Source: a virus. From it: 31,933 nt of DNA. Each line of letters begins with the position of its first letter. Positions within the stretch are counted from its first letter, which is position 1. The stretch lies in IMG/VR virus record IMGVR_UViG_3300042691_007379, positions 1 to 31,933 of that record; one strand, written 5' to 3'. This document shows, one piece after another, positions 24,042 through 30,437 of this stretch. The notes beneath the pieces were generated by a model. It made no database searches. It was not told the DNA's origin and saw only the letters and a list, made by a program, of their open reading frames with translations. The translations under genes were made by a program, and so were the position numbers.

Positions 24042-25634
24042 ATGGCACAACAAAATAGAAGTACAATAAAAACATTTTTTGAAACAGGTGATATTCCAAC
24101 AGAAGCACAATTTGGAGATTCATTCGATAGTCAAGTATTTTGGCAAGATGATGTAGAAACAACATTGGGCACAACAGATACAAAAGTGCCAACAAGCAAG
24201 GCGGTAAATGATGCAATGGTTTACACCAAAGATGCTAATGATAATATTTTTTACAAAGGAGTTACTCCGACATTGGGAACAAGTTGTAGTAAGAACATAT
24301 TTCATAAAACAGGAGGTGCAATAACATTGGGAAATGGTGCTATTGGAAATATTTTTGAGCCAACTGAAAACACAACTAATTTTGTTTTTGGTGCTAATTT
24401 AAGAAATGTAACAATTAAGGCAGGAAATTATCCAGCACATCCAACAATGGGAACATTAAATTTAACAGCAGGTGGATATGCTTTTCTTTACAACAAAGAT
24501 TATCCTTCTGAAATATTTGTTGGTGCTAATGGTGCAGCGTTACATTCTTATTATGATAGTGCAAATGATAGATATGTAGTTACTAATTTAGTTACATTAG
24601 TAAGCATAAATATTGGAGGTGGAGGAACGGTTACATCAGTAAATGCAGGAACAAACATATCAGTAACAGGCACAGCAGCAGCACCTATTATAAATTCTCT
24701 ATCTGACAGATATAAAACAACATCAACAACAAGCAATACAATTGGCAACGGAAGTAGAACATTCACCGTTGATGCTAACTTATCTTACATTCCTTTACAA
24801 GAAGTATTGATAGTTTATGACCCATCAAACCACATGCATGGAGAGGTTACGAGCTATAACTCTACGACTGGTCAACTTATTGTTGACGTTCAACATCACA
24901 CAGGAGGCGGAACATTTGCAAGTTGGGTTATAAATTTAGATGGAACGCCAGTAGATGCAATAACAGGAGTAGGCACACTTAATAGATTAGCATACTTTAC
25001 CGCAGCACAAGTAATTGACGATGTTGCAGCAATAACCGCAGCAAGGGCATTGAAGTCAGATGCCAACGGATTGCCTATTCATTTTGACACAGCAACAGAG
25101 CCAAGTTTAACAGAATTATCTTATGTTAAAGGGGTTACTTCTGCAATTCAAACGCAATTGAATGCTAAAAGAAAAACACTTCAATCAACAGGTTTAGGAA
25201 CAGCAGTAACAGGAACAATCTCAAATACATTTTGTAAGGCAATGTTAGTACCTGCCAATACATTTGTGGTTGGTGATGTTCCAATGCTTACCACAAGAAT
25301 TATAAAAGGAACAAGTGGCTTAGGAACGATTACAGCAAGGGTTTATGTAAACACAGTAGCAAATATTTCGGGTTCACCTATATTATTAGCAACAACACCC
25401 GCACAAATAGCAAGTACCCGTTCTTTTGCTACAATGAGAAACATCTCTATTGAATCTGCAACAGAAAGCATAGTTACTTCGGCAACAACAGCCAACTCAA
25501 TTGAAGAAGCGGTTACAGCAGCAGCAGAAACAACAATGAATATAGATTGGACAATAGACCAATACATAGTAGTTTCAATTCAATTAGGTTCAGGAAGTGA
25601 CAATGGTAATTGTAGATACATAATGATTAATTAA
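24042..25634 (+). CDS. Long tail fibre/receptor-binding protein
   Basis: 530 residues, Thr/Asn/Gly-rich. The first 30 residues (IKTFFETGDIPTEAQFGDSF) are a baseplate-attachment form common in Bacteroidota phage fibres, followed by KVPTSKAVNDAM. Repeated GTxTLGNG-type turns follow, then GGGGTVTSVNAGTNISVTG around 190-208. A module at about 235-300 with SRTFTVDANLSYIP, HGEVTSYNSTTGQLIVDV and GGTFASWVINLDG is a recurrent fibre unit. The final 130 residues (from about 400) look like a jelly-roll tip, where receptor contact is expected. No peptidase, glycosidase or chaperone motif is visible. Confidence 0.72.
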   Translation: MAQQNRSTIKTFFETGDIPTEAQFGDSFDSQVFWQDDVETTLGTTDTKVPTSKAVNDAMVYTKDANDNIFYKGVTPTLGTSCSKNIFHKTGGAITLGNGAIGNIFEPTENTTNFVFGANLRNVTIKAGNYPAHPTMGTLNLTAGGYAFLYNKDYPSEIFVGANGAALHSYYDSANDRYVVTNLVTLVSINIGGGGTVTSVNAGTNISVTGTAAAPIINSLSDRYKTTSTTSNTIGNGSRTFTVDANLSYIPLQEVLIVYDPSNHMHGEVTSYNSTTGQLIVDVQHHTGGGTFASWVINLDGTPVDAITGVGTLNRLAYFTAAQVIDDVAAITAARALKSDANGLPIHFDTATEPSLTELSYVKGVTSAIQTQLNAKRKTLQSTGLGTAVTGTISNTFCKAMLVPANTFVVGDVPMLTTRIIKGTSGLGTITARVYVNTVANISGSPILLATTPAQIASTRSFATMRNISIESATESIVTSATTANSIEEAVTAAAETTMNIDWTIDQYIVVSIQLGSGSDNGNCRYIMIN

Positions 25635-25641
25635 TTTAGAT

Positions 25642-25809
25642 ATGAAAATAAATAATTTAGAAGTAACAAGTAATTTTTTTGAGCAAGTAGATGAAATATC
25701 TGTGCATTGTGAATTGGGAGGTTGTATAAGGCTTGTACATATTGTAGATACTGATTATGAAACAATCGAAGATTTAAAAAAGCAAATTGAAATTTTGACT
25801 TTCGATTAA
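25642..25809 (+). CDS. Small hypothetical protein after the fibre
   Basis: A 55-residue ORF 7 bases after the fibre stop. Two Cys bracket a turn (HCELGGCIR, residues 22-30), and the end is a helix (DLKKQIEILTF). No family recognised. The A-rich start context (gatATGAAAATAAA) and tight spacing support expression. Its last codons overlap the -33 element of the promoter for the lysis block. Confidence 0.5.
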   Translation: MKINNLEVTSNFFEQVDEISVHCELGGCIRLVHIVDTDYETIEDLKKQIEILTFD

Positions 25810-25822
25810 TTAATTATATTTG
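25794..25822 (+). promoter_or_regulatory. Bacteroidota-type promoter for the lysis genes
   Basis: TTTG at 25794-25797, 17 bases, then TATATTTG at 25815-25822, a full match. The next ATG is at 25835, so the leader is short (about 6 bases if transcription starts 7 bases after the box). One of the best promoters in the window. Confidence 0.7.
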
Positions 25823-25834
25823 TCAAAAAAAACT

Positions 25835-26005
25835 ATGAAAACTTGGAGAACATATCAGTGGGAAATATTAATAGCGATATTGTTAATATTTGCAATCAAC
25901 TTAGTTATAACTAAGGATGCCTTTGGAATTACAGCTTTACTAATAGCATTTGCATTAGTGCTACATTTGTTTGCAATGGTATTATACGCTATAATCAATG
26001 ATTAG
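25835..26005 (+). CDS. Small membrane protein, lysis region
   Basis: 56 residues from the ATG at 25835 (MKTWRTYQWE); a TTG at 25820 would sit in the -7 box of the promoter and is rejected. Two hydrophobic segments, residues 11-25 (LIAILLIFAINLVI) and 32-51 (FGITALLIAFALVLHLFAMV), are likely transmembrane helices. Placed first in the lysis operon, it could be a holin, pinholin or holin antagonist. The stop overlaps the start of the next gene by 8 bases. Confidence 0.55.
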   Translation: MKTWRTYQWEILIAILLIFAINLVITKDAFGITALLIAFALVLHLFAMVLYAIIND

Positions 26006-26387
26006 CCACATTTACATATTAGTAATGTTTTCAGCGATTGCCAAAGCAGCGATGGACAAACTTAACTTTCATTTTTACGAAAGTATATTCGCAAAATTAA
26101 ATCATAGATTTTGGAATAGTGAATATAGTTGGCAAAATAAATGGAGGGATGGAAAGCCTGAACTTGGAGAAGATTATCCATTTAGTTCAACATTGTTTGT
26201 TTTTCTCACCGATGGATGGCACTTGATGCAATTCATATTTTTAAACACTATTTTTTTAGCCTTATTTTTGATTGCCTTGCACGATTTTACAACAAGGGAG
26301 GCAATCGTACATCTGATATTATTAAGAGCCTTATTTGGCGTTACATTTGAATTACATTTTAAATACATTTTTACTCTTAGATTATGA
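25998..26387 (+). CDS. Membrane protein, lysis region
   Basis: 129 residues. Hydrophobic segments at about residues 3-18, 70-92 (MQFIFLNTIFLALFLIAL is near the centre) and 100-118 suggest three membrane passes. The middle is aromatic and charged (FHFYESIFAKLNHRFWNSEY, then WQNKWRDGKPELGEDYPF), with many Trp, His and Phe. No enzyme motif is recognised. Its overlap with genes on both sides (8 bases and 4 bases) and its neighbours (holin-like, endolysin, spanin-like) make a lysis or envelope function plausible but unproved. Confidence 0.5.
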   Translation: MISHIYILVMFSAIAKAAMDKLNFHFYESIFAKLNHRFWNSEYSWQNKWRDGKPELGEDYPFSSTLFVFLTDGWHLMQFIFLNTIFLALFLIALHDFTTREAIVHLILLRALFGVTFELHFKYIFTLRL

Positions 26388-26749
26388 TTACATCTTCAAT
26401 AGCATTTGGTATTGTTGCCTTGATTTTAGGCATTACTTTTGGCTTAGTAAAAATTATTTACGACATCATAATTAGGAGGGTTGAAAAACTTGAACAAAAT
26501 GGATTAATAATTCACGATAAAGTTAAGGAGTTGGAAGCGTTTAACACTTACAAGATTGACCAACTAATCAAAGACTTTGCAGAGTTCAAAGCAGTGGTAA
26601 CACAAAAATTACATAATGACGCAGGGTTTATTAGCGACACAAAAAACGCTATTAAAAGGATGGAGCCTATTATGCAACATTTTGAAAAAATACAGGATGA
26701 ACACGAAGAAATGAAACTAACAATTAAACAATTAACAAAACAACTATGA
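26384..26749 (+). CDS. Holin-like protein with one membrane helix and a coiled coil
   Basis: 121 residues. An N-terminal hydrophobic helix (residues 4-28, IAFGIVALILGITFGLVKII within it) is followed by a basic turn (RRVEKLEQ) and a long charged helix with heptad-like spacing through residues 33-118, ending KLTIKQLTKQL. One membrane helix and a coiled coil are typical of holin-associated or baseplate-type small phage proteins, as well as of membrane-anchored spanin partners. Overlaps its neighbours by 4 bases at each end (ATGA-like junctions). Confidence 0.5.
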   Translation: MITSSIAFGIVALILGITFGLVKIIYDIIIRRVEKLEQNGLIIHDKVKELEAFNTYKIDQLIKDFAEFKAVVTQKLHNDAGFISDTKNAIKRMEPIMQHFEKIQDEHEEMKLTIKQLTKQL

Positions 26750-26976
26750 AAATCGAACCAAGAAATTACACGCAAGGGCCACAGGCAATCTACAAAAACG
26801 GAACTTATAGAGTAATTGCCAACTATCCCGAAAAGAGGGAGGCAAAGCTAATATTAAATGGAGTTACTAAGAATATTTCATACGATGAATTATTTGAAGT
26901 ATTATCTGAGAGTGAGGCAAATTTGAGGATGTTGGAGGAACAGGCAAAACAAATGAACGCAAAAACTAATTTATGA
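26746..26976 (+). CDS. Small hypothetical protein, lysis region
   Basis: 76 residues. The first half looks like strands (YKNGTYRVIANYPEKREAKLI); the second half is helical and acidic (YDELFEVLSESEANLRMLEE). No membrane segment or signal. It joins the coiled-coil gene and the endolysin gene by 4-base overlaps, so the three are translated together. Function unknown; a regulator of lysis timing or a passive linker gene are both possible. Confidence 0.5.
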   Translation: MKIEPRNYTQGPQAIYKNGTYRVIANYPEKREAKLILNGVTKNISYDELFEVLSESEANLRMLEEQAKQMNAKTNL

Positions 26977-27455
26977 AACAATCCCAATTAATCGCACGTT
27001 ACGGAAACCCTTTAGCCTCAGCAGATGAAAGAGGAAAATTTGAAAAGGCATTTATGACTATTTGGAATTATCCTTTACAAATAAGAGAGTTAATACCAAG
27101 TTTGGGAAAATCAATTTACATAAATAGAGATTTTCAACCAACTTATGAAAAGTTTTTAAATGAGTTAATTCGTAAAGGATTGCACAAAGAAATAAATTCA
27201 AATGATGAATGTTTTATGCCTCGATTAATTAGAGGTAGTAAAAAAGATATTTCAATGCACACTTGGGGAATAGCGGTTGATTTAAACCCTACACAAAACC
27301 CATTAGGATTAACAAGAACACAAGCTATACATAGAGGATTGAAACCATTTAGCGAGTTATTTCAGCAAACTGCAAGGGATTGTGGATTGATTGCTGGATA
27401 TGATTTTGGTCGTTGCGATGGAATGCACTTTGAAATGTCTAAATTTCCTGCATAA
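26973..27455 (+). CDS. Endolysin, M15 (VanY/L-Ala-D-Glu type) peptidase
   Basis: 160 residues, a single catalytic domain. The zinc-site motif SxHxxGxAxD is at 94-103 (SMHTWGIAVD; ligands His96 and Asp103), and the third ligand is His152 in CDGMHFEM. It should cut the peptide part of peptidoglycan (carboxypeptidase or L-Ala-D-Glu endopeptidase; the sequence does not say which). No signal peptide, so it needs a holin for release. Adjacent genes encode small membrane proteins and a spanin-like lipoprotein. Confidence 0.85.
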   Translation: MKQSQLIARYGNPLASADERGKFEKAFMTIWNYPLQIRELIPSLGKSIYINRDFQPTYEKFLNELIRKGLHKEINSNDECFMPRLIRGSKKDISMHTWGIAVDLNPTQNPLGLTRTQAIHRGLKPFSELFQQTARDCGLIAGYDFGRCDGMHFEMSKFPA

Positions 27456-27754
27456 TGTGGCGAACATTTATAAAAAATATTTCGTTAAATACTTTAAGAG
27501 ATTTTTACAGAACTTTTAGCAGTGAAAAAAGTTTCCTTAGTAGCAAAAAAATTGAGCGTAGTTTGTTTGTTACTACCATTCTTGCTATGTATTGGACTTA
27601 CTTTATTTTGGTGGTTCTCAAGGCAACTATTACGGATTTTATTTTATTTATTTCGCCATTATTTATTGCAGCAGGATTTAATTTACTTCAATCAGAAAAA
27701 AACAAAAAAAATGAAAAAAATAATCCTGGTCCTACTGATAGCAACAACGATTAG
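27455..27754 (+). CDS. Two-helix membrane protein, putative holin
   Basis: 99 residues. Two hydrophobic segments at about 38-57 (FVTTILAMYWTYFILVV inside) and 59-78 (FILFISPLFIAAGFNLL inside) with a short loop, and a polar, Asn/Lys-rich C-terminus. Size, two-helix hairpin and charged tail are the class II holin plan. It starts immediately after the endolysin stop (TAATG) and its end overlaps the next gene by 44 bases. Of the membrane proteins in this block, this and the 25835 gene are the best holin candidates. Confidence 0.55.
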   Translation: MWRTFIKNISLNTLRDFYRTFSSEKSFLSSKKIERSLFVTTILAMYWTYFILVVLKATITDFILFISPLFIAAGFNLLQSEKNKKNEKNNPGPTDSNND

Positions 27755-28229
27755 TTGCAATGTCATCAAGAATTTGCGAAAAGAAAAAAGCAAAGAGGAA
27801 ACTAAAACGGATCAAGAAACAAAAGTTGATTCAGTTGCTGAGGTCGAAAGGGAAAAGGAAATAGTATCAACTTTCACAACCGATACAAAGACAGAATTTT
27901 TCGATTTAAGCGAGGTTACAATATACGAGGTTATGAATGATAGTGGCAAGGTTATTAATCGCACCACAACGACAAAAACCAATATTAAAGGCAATATAAT
28001 TGCAAAAGAAAAAGAGGATAAAAAAGAAACCTCCACAGAAAGCAAAAAAATAGATTTGTCAAAATCTGACAAGTCAAAAGAAAGCAAGTCAAAAAGCGAG
28101 GAAGTAAAGATTAAGGAAGTCAAGAAATGGTCATTGCCAACTTGGTTGTGGATAACATTTGGGATAACATTCCTCTTGTTTATCCTAATTGCAGTTTGGA
28201 AAATCAAAAAGAAATACTTTCCTTTGTAA
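27711..28229 (+). CDS. Lipoprotein with C-terminal membrane anchor, u-spanin-like
   Basis: I place the start at ATG 27711 (MKKIILVLLIATTISC), giving 172 residues; the frame is open upstream to 27522, but that portion overlaps a gene in another frame. The first 15 residues are a lipoprotein signal with lipobox I-S-C at Cys16. The middle is Lys/Glu/Ser/Thr-rich with likely helical and disordered parts. A C-terminal hydrophobic helix (WLWITFGITFLLFILIAVW, about 148-166) is followed by KIKKKYF. A lipoprotein anchored in the outer membrane plus a C-terminal inner-membrane helix is the u-spanin topology, the single-gene solution for outer-membrane disruption in lysis. It is longer than T1 gp11 and lies next to the endolysin. 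Confidence 0.65.
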   Translation: MKKIILVLLIATTISCNVIKNLRKEKSKEETKTDQETKVDSVAEVEREKEIVSTFTTDTKTEFFDLSEVTIYEVMNDSGKVINRTTTTKTNIKGNIIAKEKEDKKETSTESKKIDLSKSDKSKESKSKSEEVKIKEVKKWSLPTWLWITFGITFLLFILIAVWKIKKKYFPL

Positions 28230-28270
28230 TCACATTTTTCGACAACTTTACAGGGTTATAGAAAAAAAAG

Positions 28271-28297
28271 AAAGCCACTTTAATCGGTGGCTTTTTT
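28271..28297 (+). terminator. Rho-independent terminator after the lysis block
   Basis: AAAGCCAC (28271-28278) pairs with GTGGCTTT (28287-28294) around an 8-base loop, followed by a T run (28292-28297). A run of A precedes the stem, so the stem can extend. It follows the spanin-like gene by 41 bases. Confidence 0.85.
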
Positions 28298-28313
28298 ATT
28301 TAAAAACAATTTG

Positions 28314-28386
28314 TATATTTGTGCAATTAGTTTTCATAGACTGAATAGATTGTTCGGAAATGCCCACTTTAATAGTGGGTTTTTTC
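28314..28386 (+). ncRNA. Candidate small RNA: promoter and terminator with no gene between
   Basis: TATATTTG at 28314-28321 is a full -7 match (its -33 position lacks TTTG), so a transcript could begin near 28328. CCCACT-TTAAT-AGTGGG (28363-28379) with six T after it (28380-28385) is a terminator. Between them lie about 35 bases without a credible ORF; the only ATG (28360) would be read through the terminator. A 55-60 base RNA would result. Alternatively the box and hairpin are unrelated spacer elements. Confidence 0.4.
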
Positions 28387-28413
28387 GTTTATAAACAATT
28401 ATTTTTAAATAAA

Positions 28414-28445
28414 TTTGTTTATATAAATATATTAATATACTTTTG
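28414..28445 (+). promoter_or_regulatory. Bacteroidota-type promoter for the 28462 gene block
   Basis: TTTG at 28414-28417, 20 bases, then TACTTTTG at 28438-28445, a full match. The ATG at 28462 is 16 bases beyond. It would drive the small genes to 29401. Confidence 0.6.
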
Positions 28446-28461
28446 CAAATAAATAAAAAAA

Positions 28462-29010
28462 ATGAAAGAAACAATCAAAATCCAAAAAAGAGCCGAACAA
28501 TTTAATATTAGAAAACGCTACAAAAAAGGCGATGTAGTGGTTATTAAAGGCGAAAAGCCACTGATTGCAACTGTAATTAGAATGGTTGCAAATGGAGTTG
28601 TAGAAACTACTTCACACAGCCAAATAGCAGCACAAGCATTACGACCTGCAACAAGTATTGAAATGAGATACGTTAAAGATAAAAGATGGGCAGAGATTGA
28701 ATTTGTTGAGGATAAACCAAAAGAAGTTAAACCAAAAATCGAAGAAAAACCACAAAGTTATACTAATATGATAGCAGAAAATTTAAAAACAATTGACCAA
28801 AAGGATAAAAAAATCAACGATTTAGAAATAGAATTGGAGGTTTATGTTAATCATTCTAAGTTCTTGGAAAACCAAACAGCCAAACAATCTATTGAGATTA
28901 GGGAATTAGAGGCAGAAATCCGAAATCTAAAAGATAGGATTGATGCAAATAATAAGCATACGTTGCAATTATTAGATACTCAAAAAACAAGCAAAACATT
29001 TTACATTTAA
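28462..29010 (+). CDS. Hypothetical protein with small beta-barrel N-terminus and coiled coil
   Basis: 182 residues. The N-terminal part (about 15-75) has RYKKGDVVVIKGEKPLIAT and further short strands, resembling small KOW/YodC-like barrels. A Lys/Pro/Glu linker (83-100) leads to a coiled coil (about 105-165, Leu/Ile/Glu/Lys with heptad-like spacing: NDLEIELEVYVN, ELEAEIRNLKDRID). No enzyme motif. First gene after its own promoter and likely an early phage gene. Its stop codon lies at the junction of a 23-base tandem duplication. Confidence 0.6.
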   Translation: MKETIKIQKRAEQFNIRKRYKKGDVVVIKGEKPLIATVIRMVANGVVETTSHSQIAAQALRPATSIEMRYVKDKRWAEIEFVEDKPKEVKPKIEEKPQSYTNMIAENLKTIDQKDKKINDLEIELEVYVNHSKFLENQTAKQSIEIRELEAEIRNLKDRIDANNKHTLQLLDTQKTSKTFYI

Positions 29011-29031
29011 CAAGCAAAACATTTTACATTT
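28986..29031 (+). repeat. Perfect 23-bp tandem duplication across a stop codon
   Basis: The unit at 28986-29008 (starting AACAAGCAAAACATTTT) is repeated exactly at 29009-29031. The TAA of the 28462 gene (29008-29010) sits on the junction, and the second copy extends to just before the next gene. This looks like recent slippage or a recombination product. Confidence 0.9.
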
Positions 29032-29037
29032 AATGCT

Positions 29038-29205
29038 ATGAAAAAACTAAATCAATTAACAGACTATCTTAACAACTTACTTTTAAAGTATGAGTGGTGT
29101 ACATCACACCGAGATAGATACCACGTTCAACAGCCAAAAAAAGAAGAAAAAAAGATTAGAATCTGGCAGACTACTCACAACGGAATAACCACAAAATACA
29201 ATTAA
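29038..29205 (+). CDS. Small basic hypothetical protein
   Basis: 55 residues, ATG 29038 to TAA 29203-29205, 1 base before the next ATG. The N-terminus is helical with leucines (LNQLTDYLNNLLLKYEW); the middle has Cys/His (CTSHRDRYHVQQP), followed by a basic stretch (KKEEKKIRIW). No named motif. The ATG just before, at 29033, runs into a stop after two codons. The tight spacing to its neighbour and promoter-driven context support it. Confidence 0.5.
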   Translation: MKKLNQLTDYLNNLLLKYEWCTSHRDRYHVQQPKKEEKKIRIWQTTHNGITTKYN

Positions 29206-29206
29206 T

Positions 29207-29401
29207 ATGTCCAAGAAAAAAATTCAATACATCATTTCACCGATGCAAATGGCATTTGTGAACTCAATTATCTACAAGGCAACAGAGCCGAGTAGTAGCT
29301 TGAAAAAAGGAGAAGCATTTGGAAAGATATTTATCGAGAGCCATCCTGAGTTCAAGTCGTTTAAAAAGAAAAATGCTGACATAGAATTAGATGGAGAGTA
29401 A
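29207..29401 (+). CDS. Small hypothetical protein
   Basis: 64 residues. KKKIQYIISPMQMAFVNSIIYKA is followed by a turn-rich middle and ends KKKNADIELDGE. No motif. It starts 1 base after the preceding stop and is the last gene before the hairpin-separated small-ORF region. The 125 bases after it hold a short inverted repeat (29443-29450 and 29498-29505) and a half attC-like element (29451-29486). Confidence 0.5.
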   Translation: MSKKKIQYIISPMQMAFVNSIIYKATEPSSSLKKGEAFGKIFIESHPEFKSFKKKNADIELDGE

Positions 29402-29450
29402 ATCATTCATTAACTATGAATATAGCCTATAATGTATGATAAATCATTCT

Positions 29451-29486
29451 GATAACGTTTTGCAGATAGGCGAAGAAGCCGAAACG
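29451..29486. repeat. Half attC-like element (left side only), E1
   Basis: GATAAC-GTTTT (29451-29461) followed by GCAGATAGGCGAAGAAGCC copies the left end of the complete elements downstream (core, 5-base spacer, then a stem with CGAAG in the centre), but no matching right half with GTTAT follows. It could be a truncated or ancient site that marks the left edge of the array. An outer 8-bp inverted repeat, ATCATTCT (29443-29450) with AGAATGAT (29498-29505), encloses it, so it may form a different hairpin. Confidence 0.35.
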
Positions 29487-29526
29487 AGAACTTAATTAGA
29501 ATGATAAACTTTAAAATTTAAACAAA

Positions 29527-29790
29527 ATGTCAAATAGAAAAACCAACGGCTTTTTTGCCTATGTGTTGTTAGCGGTAGTGCTTTCTTCTTGTGGTGAAGA
29601 AACTAAATTCCCTAACAGTCAATCAAAATTTATAGTAACAAGGATTGAACCTAACAAAACGAAAGGAACAAGTATTTACTTAGTCGAGCCTATCGGAAAA
29701 ATGGATTTGAATATGAATAATACTTGGTTTGTGGATAGTGTTGGTAAGTTCAATGCTGGTGATACGCTGTGTTTTCAGCATTACCGCTAA
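29527..29790 (+). CDS. Small lipoprotein, cassette 1
   Basis: 87 residues. N-terminal signal (RKTNGFFAYVLLAVVLSSCGEE) with lipobox LSSC at Cys22 and a following Gly-Glu-Glu. The mature part has strand-rich segments (SKFIVTRIEPN, TSIYLVEPIGK) and no motif. The stop TAA (29788-29790) is part of the core GCTAAC at 29786-29791, a common feature of integron cassettes. The predicted destination is the envelope. It has the look of a host-type small lipoprotein rather than a phage virion gene. Confidence 0.6.
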   Translation: MSNRKTNGFFAYVLLAVVLSSCGEETKFPNSQSKFIVTRIEPNKTKGTSIYLVEPIGKMDLNMNNTWFVDSVGKFNAGDTLCFQHYR

Positions 29791-29830
29791 CGGTTCTCAG
29801 ATATATTTAGGTTTTCTTTTTAATATATAC
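29786..29830. repeat. Weak half attC-like element, E5
   Basis: GCTAAC-GGTTC (29786-29796) matches the left core and spacer of the complete elements. The following sequence has only a weak inverted repeat (ATATATT around 29801 with AATATAT at 29822), and no GTTAT end is present. It fits a degenerate site that ended the first cassette. Confidence 0.3.
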
Positions 29831-29849
29831 ACTAAAATAACATACGAAG

Positions 29850-30071
29850 ATGGAAAGTAAGAATAACATACAAAGTTTCAGAGAGTTCAATGAAAACTTG
29901 AATATATCTGATGTTAGAAGTAGTAAAAAAACTATTGGTCAAATATCTGATGAGATAGAGGAGTTAGAGGATATTAAGAATAGGTATGAGAGAAGAGGAG
30001 ATTTAGAAAGAGCTTCTAAAATAGAAGATAAAATAAATATTCTTAAAAAAGAGTTTAAAGATAAAATATAG
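29850..30071 (+). CDS. Coiled-coil UVR-motif-like small protein, cassette 2
   Basis: 73 residues. After a 25-residue lead (SFREFNENLNISDV), residues 30-70 form a helical pair with KKTIGQISDEIEELEDIK and RGDLERASKIEDKINILKK. The pattern I..LE-x3-K-x8-D-x-ERA-x2-I-x2-KI..L resembles the UVR motif that mediates UvrB-UvrC contact. Whether it really binds Uvr proteins is unknown; a generic helical hairpin is the alternative. The stop is 14 bases before the attC-like hairpin E2. Confidence 0.5.
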   Translation: MESKNNIQSFREFNENLNISDVRSSKKTIGQISDEIEELEDIKNRYERRGDLERASKIEDKINILKKEFKDKI

Positions 30072-30084
30072 TTTTTTTATTACT

Positions 30085-30177
30085 TCTAACGTTTTCGGGC
30101 TTGGCGAAGTGCCGCTACTCGAAACTTAAATTTTAGCACTAACTGTCCTGCGGCATTTTGCCAAACCCGTGTTATAT
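30085..30177. repeat. Complete attC-like hairpin, E2
   Basis: Left core TCTAAC (30085-30090), spacer GTTTT, arm CGGGCTTGGCGAAGTGCCGC (30096-30115), a 34-base loop, arm GCGGCATTTTGCCAAACCCG (30150-30169), then T and the right core GTTATAT (30171-30177). The 20-bp stem has two G-T wobbles and one C-A mismatch at the same relative places as in E3. Core TAAC pairs with GTTA; the left spacer is 4 bases longer, leaving a strand-asymmetric bulge. These are the traits of integron attC sites, with the caveat that the right core does not match GTTRRRY exactly. Confidence 0.6.
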
Positions 30178-30247
30178 GAAGTGCCGACTTATTTACGATA
30201 AAGCTCAATTGAAACAATAAACAGAAAAACAAAAAGAAAAAAAAGCG

Positions 30248-30436
30248 ATGGAAAAAATAAAATACGATTACAACTGCAAACATTACTTTGGTATTGTATC
30301 TGCCGAAAGCGAAGAAGAAGCAAAAAAAATATTGCATAAAGACCATACTGGGAATGGGGATAAGCTATGTAATTGGAGTAAAACAACAAAAAACGATTGT
30401 CAAAAAAAATGTCAACTAACTTTAAAAATAAAATAA
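30248..30436 (+). CDS. Small Cys-containing protein, cassette 3 first gene
   Basis: 62 residues. YDYNCKHYFGIVSAESEEEAKKIL is a strand-turn-helix arrangement, followed by HTGNGDKLCNWSK and a basic end with CQKKCQLTLKIK. Four Cys (residues 10, 41, 51 and 55) could bind a metal or form a disulfide, but the spacing does not match a zinc finger that I know. It begins 70 bases after the right core of E2. The next gene begins 1 base after its stop, so the two are one operon within the cassette. Confidence 0.5.
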   Translation: MEKIKYDYNCKHYFGIVSAESEEEAKKILHKDHTGNGDKLCNWSKTTKNDCQKKCQLTLKIK

Positions 30437-30437
30437 T

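Noticed and set aside
25820-25834. TTG start for the first lysis gene
   Set aside because: The codon is part of the -7 promoter box TATATTTG, so it would not be in the message.
27522-27710. N-terminal extension of the spanin-like protein
   Set aside because: It lies over another gene in a different frame, and a clean lipoprotein signal begins at the ATG at 27711.
28360-28452. A 30-codon ORF beginning at ATG 28360
   Set aside because: It runs through a terminator hairpin and then through a promoter, with Phe/Ile/Leu from AT-rich sequence.
29443-29505. A full attC site at E1
   Set aside because: The right-hand stem and GTTAT core are missing; only a half site is claimed.
30086-30346. Minus-strand ORF of 86 codons across hairpin E2 and the following gene
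   Set aside because: It is rich in Phe from runs of A on the other strand and contains the hairpin arms, so it is a shadow of the repeat and the plus-strand gene.
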